Source: Litorivicinus sp.
GTDB taxonomy: Bacteria > Pseudomonadota > Gammaproteobacteria > Pseudomonadales > Litorivicinaceae
Direction: 5' to 3'
Assembly (NCBI GenBank): GCA_018402605.1
Contig: JAGYIK010000052.1
Location: 1-7,593, forward strand
Length of the DNA stretch: 7,593 nucleotides
Shown: piece after piece, positions 6,158 through 7,593 of the stretch
Layout: each line of letters begins with the position of its first letter
How positions within the stretch are numbered: the stretch's first letter is position 1
Notes under the pieces: model-generated
What the model saw: the letters and a program-made list of their open reading frames with translations, nothing else
Told to the model about the DNA's origin: nothing
The model's database searches: none
Position numbers and translations under genes: made by a program

Positions 6158-6926
6158 GGATCATCTCAAGCGCACGCGCTGTGGCAGCAAAAGCAAAACT
6201 GGCCGTCACGTGGGTAACCGCACCGAGGCTTCCCGCACAGTCAAGTCGTTGCCCACCACGGGGCTTCTCTTGCCCAATGCCGCCATCGGCCTGTTGATAG
6301 CGGGTTTGCTCGTCGGAATACACCGCATAGACGCCGAAACGGGATTTGGGGTCGCGGGAGAAGCCAAACCGGTTTCTCAAGGTTTGCCGAACCGCAGCCA
6401 ATAAGGCATCGCCGTCGGTCTTGGCGAGATCACGGACCTGAATTCGACTGGGATCAATCCGTCCGCCCGCGGCACCCAAGGTCAGCACTGGTATTTTTAA
6501 GCGCTTAGCGTGCGCAATCAATGCCGCCTTGGCCATCTGGTTGTCACCGCAATCGATCACACAATCGATCTCGGATGTGATGAACTGATCTTGGGTTTTT
6601 TCGGTAATGAACGCGTGATCCAGTCGCAGCCGGATCGACGGGGCGATCGCGCGACATCGCGCAGCCATCACCTCAATCTTCGATTGGCCGACGGTGTCCA
6701 CAAGTGCGTGGATTTGCCGGTTGATGTTACTGGTACAAATGTCATCGAGATCCGCCATGCGGATTTCTCCGATACCGGAGCGCGCAAGACTCTCCACCAC
6801 CCAGGAGCCGACACCGCCAACACCCACCACATAGACACAGGCCCCTTGCAAGGTAGCCACTGTGCCCGCGCCGTAGAGGCGGTCGATGCCAGCGAAGGCA
6901 TCAAGCGTTTGCGAGTGCATCCCCAT
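6117..6926 (-). CDS. tcdA: tRNA threonylcarbamoyladenosine dehydratase TcdA (CsdL)
   Basis: TcdA is an E1/ThiF-like ATP-dependent enzyme that cyclises t6A at position 37 of ANN-decoding tRNAs to ct6A. In E. coli it works with the CsdA/CsdE sulfur-transfer pair. Visible motifs, in order, are RLYG near the N-terminus, the nucleotide-binding loop VVGVGGVGSWVVESLARSGIG, DLDDICTSNINRQIHAL with the conserved Asp and Arg, the VIDCGDN strand, the KAALIAHAKRLKIPVLTLGAAGGRIDP segment (split here by position, not copied in full), and near the end RLDCAGSLGAVTHVTASFAF. From ATG 6926 the protein is 269 aa, against 268 in E. coli. A second ATG two codons later (6920) is equally possible. An upstream in-frame start at 6989 would add 21 residues unlike the family, inside lysC. 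The gene overlaps the lysC end by about 26 bp, suggesting coupled translation. Shine-Dalgarno support is weak. Confidence 0.93.
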   Translation of the reverse strand: MGMHSQTLDAFAGIDRLYGAGTVATLQGACVYVVGVGGVGSWVVESLARSGIGEIRMADLDDICTSNINRQIHALVDTVGQSKIEVMAARCRAIAPSIRLRLDHAFITEKTQDQFITSEIDCVIDCGDNQMAKAALIAHAKRLKIPVLTLGAAGGRIDPSRIQVRDLAKTDGDALLAAVRQTLRNRFGFSRDPKSRFGVYAVYSDEQTRYQQADGGIGQEKPRGGQRLDCAGSLGAVTHVTASFAFAATARALEMILSRKSRVSTQASD

Positions 6927-7593
6927 CGGCCAGCTCAAAGGCTGCGTGAAGCGCACGCACCGCCAGCTCGAGATACTTTTCATCGACAACCACAGAGATC
7001 TTGATTTCTGAAGTCGAAATCATTTGGATGTTGATGCCTTCCGACGCAAGCGTTGTAAACATCTGACTGGCCACACCCGCATGCGAACGCATGCCGACAC
7101 CAACGACTGAAACCTTACAGATCTTGGCATCTTTGCGGACTTCGCGAGCACCCAATTCCTTGGCCACATCTTGCAGCACCTCATAGGCCGATTCGACATC
7201 GTTCCGATGCACGGTAAAGGTGAAATCCGTGGTTTGATCCACGCCGACGTTTTGCACGATCATGTCCACTTCAATATTCTTCGCACCGACAGGGGCCAAA
7301 ATGCGTGCCGCCACACCCGGGACGTCTGGCACACCCAAGAGTGTTAATTTCGCCTCGTCGCGGTTGAACGCGATCCCTGAAATGACTGGTTGTTCCATCG
7401 CATCAAGCTCCTCAGTGGTAATCAATGTGCCTGGGCCGTCTTCAAAGGTGGACAGCACGCGAAGCGGGACGTTGTATTTGCCTGCAAACTCCACCGAGCG
7501 GATTTGCAGCACTTTTGAACCGAGAGAGGCCATCTCAAGCATCTCTTCAAAGGTAATTTTCGAGAGTCTTCGCGCGCTCGAGACCACCCGTGG
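6901..7593 (-). CDS. lysC: Aspartokinase, C-terminal regulatory part (5' end outside window)
   Basis: Aspartate kinase phosphorylates L-aspartate in the first step toward lysine, threonine, methionine and diaminopimelate. The frame is open to the window edge (230 codons seen), so the N-terminal part of the kinase domain is missing. Visible first is the end of the kinase domain, ARRLSKITFEEMLEMASLGS and then LQIRSVEFAGKYNVPLRVLS, which is typical of proteobacterial LysC. Two ACT domains follow: the first around ISGIAFNRDEAKLTLLGVPD with IEVDMIVQN, the second around CKVSVVGVGMRSHAGVASQM with INIQMISTSEIKISVVVD. These are the sites where lysine and threonine feedback binds in this family. The gene ends at TGA 6901-6903, overlapping tcdA. 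A GTG at 7587 is only the first start-like codon in the visible piece, not the true start. An internal start for a beta-type subunit is noted separately. Confidence 0.95.
   Translation of the reverse strand, partial: PRVVSSARRLSKITFEEMLEMASLGSKVLQIRSVEFAGKYNVPLRVLSTFEDGPGTLITTEELDAMEQPVISGIAFNRDEAKLTLLGVPDVPGVAARILAPVGAKNIEVDMIVQNVGVDQTTDFTFTVHRNDVESAYEVLQDVAKELGAREVRKDAKICKVSVVGVGMRSHAGVASQMFTTLASEGINIQMISTSEIKISVVVDEKYLELAVRALHAAFELADGDALANA
7396..7413 (-). promoter_or_regulatory. Possible internal start for an aspartokinase beta subunit within lysC
   Basis: On the minus strand GAGGAG (7413-7408) lies nine bases before an in-frame ATG at 7398. Translation from it would give a 165-aa protein starting MEQPVISGIA and containing both ACT domains. 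In Corynebacterium glutamicum the separate beta subunit starts at the equivalent place (MEEAV...). The GAGGAG also encodes the conserved Glu-Glu of TTEELDA, so chance is a real alternative. Confidence 0.4.

Noticed and set aside
6927..6989. tcdA start at 6989
   Set aside because: The added 21 residues lie inside the lysC ACT-domain coding region and have no counterpart in E. coli TcdA. ATG 6926 gives the normal length.

Overview
The window reads as a compact piece of a proteobacterial chromosome, most likely a gammaproteobacterium. This rests on the aspartokinase C-terminus, which resembles those of pseudomonads, and on a TcdA-type t6A dehydratase that is close to E. coli CsdL/TcdA in motif order and length. 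The taxonomy is inference. The genes are tightly packed, with overlapping ends and almost no intergenic DNA. I see no mobile element, CRISPR array, tRNA or rRNA.

Layout. (1) 1-3120, plus strand: the distal part of a phosphonate-type ABC transporter operon. It holds the 3' part of phnD (substrate-binding protein), a hairpin in the phnD-phnE gap, a first permease phnE, and a second, longer permease phnE2. phnE2 overlaps the first permease by ATGA, carries a large extracytoplasmic insertion, and is broken by frameshifts near its 3' end. The ATPase gene (phnC) is expected upstream, outside the window. (2) 3105-6157: a probable metal-homeostasis cluster. On the minus strand a HupE/UreJ-family membrane protein gene (5337 to 4214) is joined by a TGATG stop/start overlap to a CDF cation exporter gene (4214 to 3105). 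Divergent from these, 33 bp away, a secreted DUF4198-type protein gene runs 5371-6157. (3) 6117-7593, minus strand: the 3' part of lysC (aspartokinase regulatory ACT domains), overlapping the start of tcdA by about 26 bp.

How the genes fit together. PhnD would capture a phosphonate or related reduced-phosphorus compound in the periplasm and pass it to a heterodimeric PhnE/PhnE2 channel. The HupE-like protein and the DUF4198 protein are both from families linked to nickel or cobalt handling, and a CDF exporter next to them suggests one locus for uptake, periplasmic handling and efflux of a transition metal. lysC opens the aspartate-family pathway that leads to threonine, and TcdA modifies the threonine-derived t6A base of tRNA.

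The main anomaly is that three neighbouring genes (the 3' end of phnE2, the 5' half of the hupE-like gene, and the 5' half of the DUF4198 gene) show about nine reading-frame breaks. Protein similarity continues across every break in another frame, while the other genes are clean. This looks more like clustered indel errors in the sequence than an ordinary pseudogene, but real decay of the locus cannot be excluded from the sequence alone. No clearly new defence or mobile system was found.
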